Below are positions 63,604-64,000 of a DNA stretch of 64,000 bases, one piece after another. The translations under genes were made by a program, and so were the position numbers. The notes under the pieces were generated by a model. It saw nothing but the letters and a program-made list of their open reading frames with translations, had not been told where the DNA came from and ran no database searches. The stretch is taken from contig NZ_CP091716.1 in assembly GCF_022009635.1 (NCBI RefSeq), positions 124,001 through 188,000 of the forward strand, given 5' to 3'. Within the stretch, counting starts at the first letter, position 1, and each line of letters opens with the position of its first letter. This DNA is from Variovorax paradoxus. Its GTDB lineage: Bacteria; Pseudomonadota; Gammaproteobacteria; Burkholderiales; Burkholderiaceae_C.

Positions 63604-64000
63604 ATGAAACTCTCTTTTCCCCGCTTGGCCTTCGTGCTGTCTTCCGCGCTCTTCGGCCTTGCCCAAGCCCATGCCGCCGCCGTGGACGACTACCCCAGCA
63701 AGACCATCCGCGTGGTCGTGCCGTACCCGGCCGGCGGCATCGCCGACAAGATCGCGCGTGAAGTCTCGGAGCAGCTGCAGCAGCGCCTCAAGCAGCCGGT
63801 GGTGGTCGAGAACCGCAGCGGCGCGGCGGGCAACATCGGCTTCGACTACGTGGCGCGCCAGCCGGCCGACGGCTACACGCTGCTGCTCGCGCCGGCATCC
63901 AACCTCACGGTGCAGCCCGCGCTCTTCAAGCAGCTGACCTATGACCTTGCGCGCGACTTCACGCCCGTGTCGCTGCTGGTGCAGACGCCGCAGGTGCTGC
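63604..64000 (+). CDS. Bug-family tripartite tricarboxylate transporter substrate-binding protein, partial
   Basis: The first 132 residues of a Bug/TctC-type periplasmic binding protein; it continues past the right edge. Signal peptide MKLSFPRLAFVLSSALFGLAQAHAAA, then the family motifs YPSKTIRVVVPYPAGGIADKIAREVSEQL and VVENRSGAAGNIGFDYVARQPADGYTLLLAP in order. This family is greatly expanded in Burkholderiales. Ligand unknown. Confidence 0.93.
   Translation, partial: MKLSFPRLAFVLSSALFGLAQAHAAAVDDYPSKTIRVVVPYPAGGIADKIAREVSEQLQQRLKQPVVVENRSGAAGNIGFDYVARQPADGYTLLLAPASNLTVQPALFKQLTYDLARDFTPVSLLVQTPQVL

Overview
The window is GC-rich, densely packed bacterial DNA that reads as a betaproteobacterium of the Comamonadaceae, most likely Variovorax or a close relative. 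The main reasons are the mnmG-rsmG-lysE-parA-hydrolase-parB order, the Bug/TTT-type binding protein, the AtuA and RidA families, and short dispersed repeats that I associate with this family. This is chromosomal core, close to the replication origin. Perfect parS sites lie inside mnmG and rsmG, and an AT-rich interval at 21.6-22.0 kb carries DnaA boxes and a DnaA-trio-like run. dnaA itself is not in the window. I saw no tRNA, rRNA, CRISPR array, prophage or transposase.

Layout. 0-7.6 kb: a clsB/ybhP-like pair, two small exported proteins (one Spy/LTXXQ), a flavodoxin-like reductase, a pirin, and a carotenoid oxygenase/membrane-protein pair divergent from a TetR regulator with twin operators. 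7.6-16.2 kb: the most interesting block. A leftward operon encodes a VIT-VWA protein ending in a PEP-CTERM sorting tail, an exosortase, an EpsI-like partner, a GT51 peptidoglycan transglycosylase and a GNAT. Divergent from it is a rightward operon of creD and a membrane-anchored GH3 (NagZ-like) enzyme. The shared divergent region carries a perfect CreB box (TTCAC-N6-TTCAC). 16.2-21.5 kb: PBP1A, a small membrane-anchored protein, and the creB-creC two-component system. I infer a CreBC-controlled envelope-stress module with its own dedicated exosortase. 21.5-22.1 kb: candidate replication origin.

22-26.1 kb: a TerB/DUF697-like protein and a copper module (cueR-copZ divergent from copA). 26.1-30.3 kb: a leftward lipid-type operon (alpha/beta hydrolase, ACP, ketosynthase, sterol-desaturase-family protein, GNAT), divergent from an OmpR/QseC-type two-component pair (30.5-32.6 kb). 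32.6-39 kb: leftward metabolic genes (VOC-SnoaL fusion, GNAT, RidA, old yellow enzyme, AtuA, enoyl-CoA hydratase, GST). 39-47.5 kb: DUF1328, transglutaminase-like protein, mnmG, rsmG, lysE, parA, hydrolase, parB and a CsgG-like lipoprotein. 47.5-51.8 kb: D-lactate dehydrogenase type flavoprotein, DinB, cobalamin adenosyltransferase, small exported protein, CYTH protein and a GDSL esterase. 51.9-58.1 kb: a branched-chain amino-acid-type ABC transporter operon with fused LivH-LivM permeases and an embedded OsmC-like gene. 58.1-64 kb: VOC, RcnB-like protein, CysB-like LysR regulator, an autoregulated TetR with a small membrane peptide and an alpha/beta hydrolase, a fatty acid desaturase, and the start of a Bug-family binding protein.
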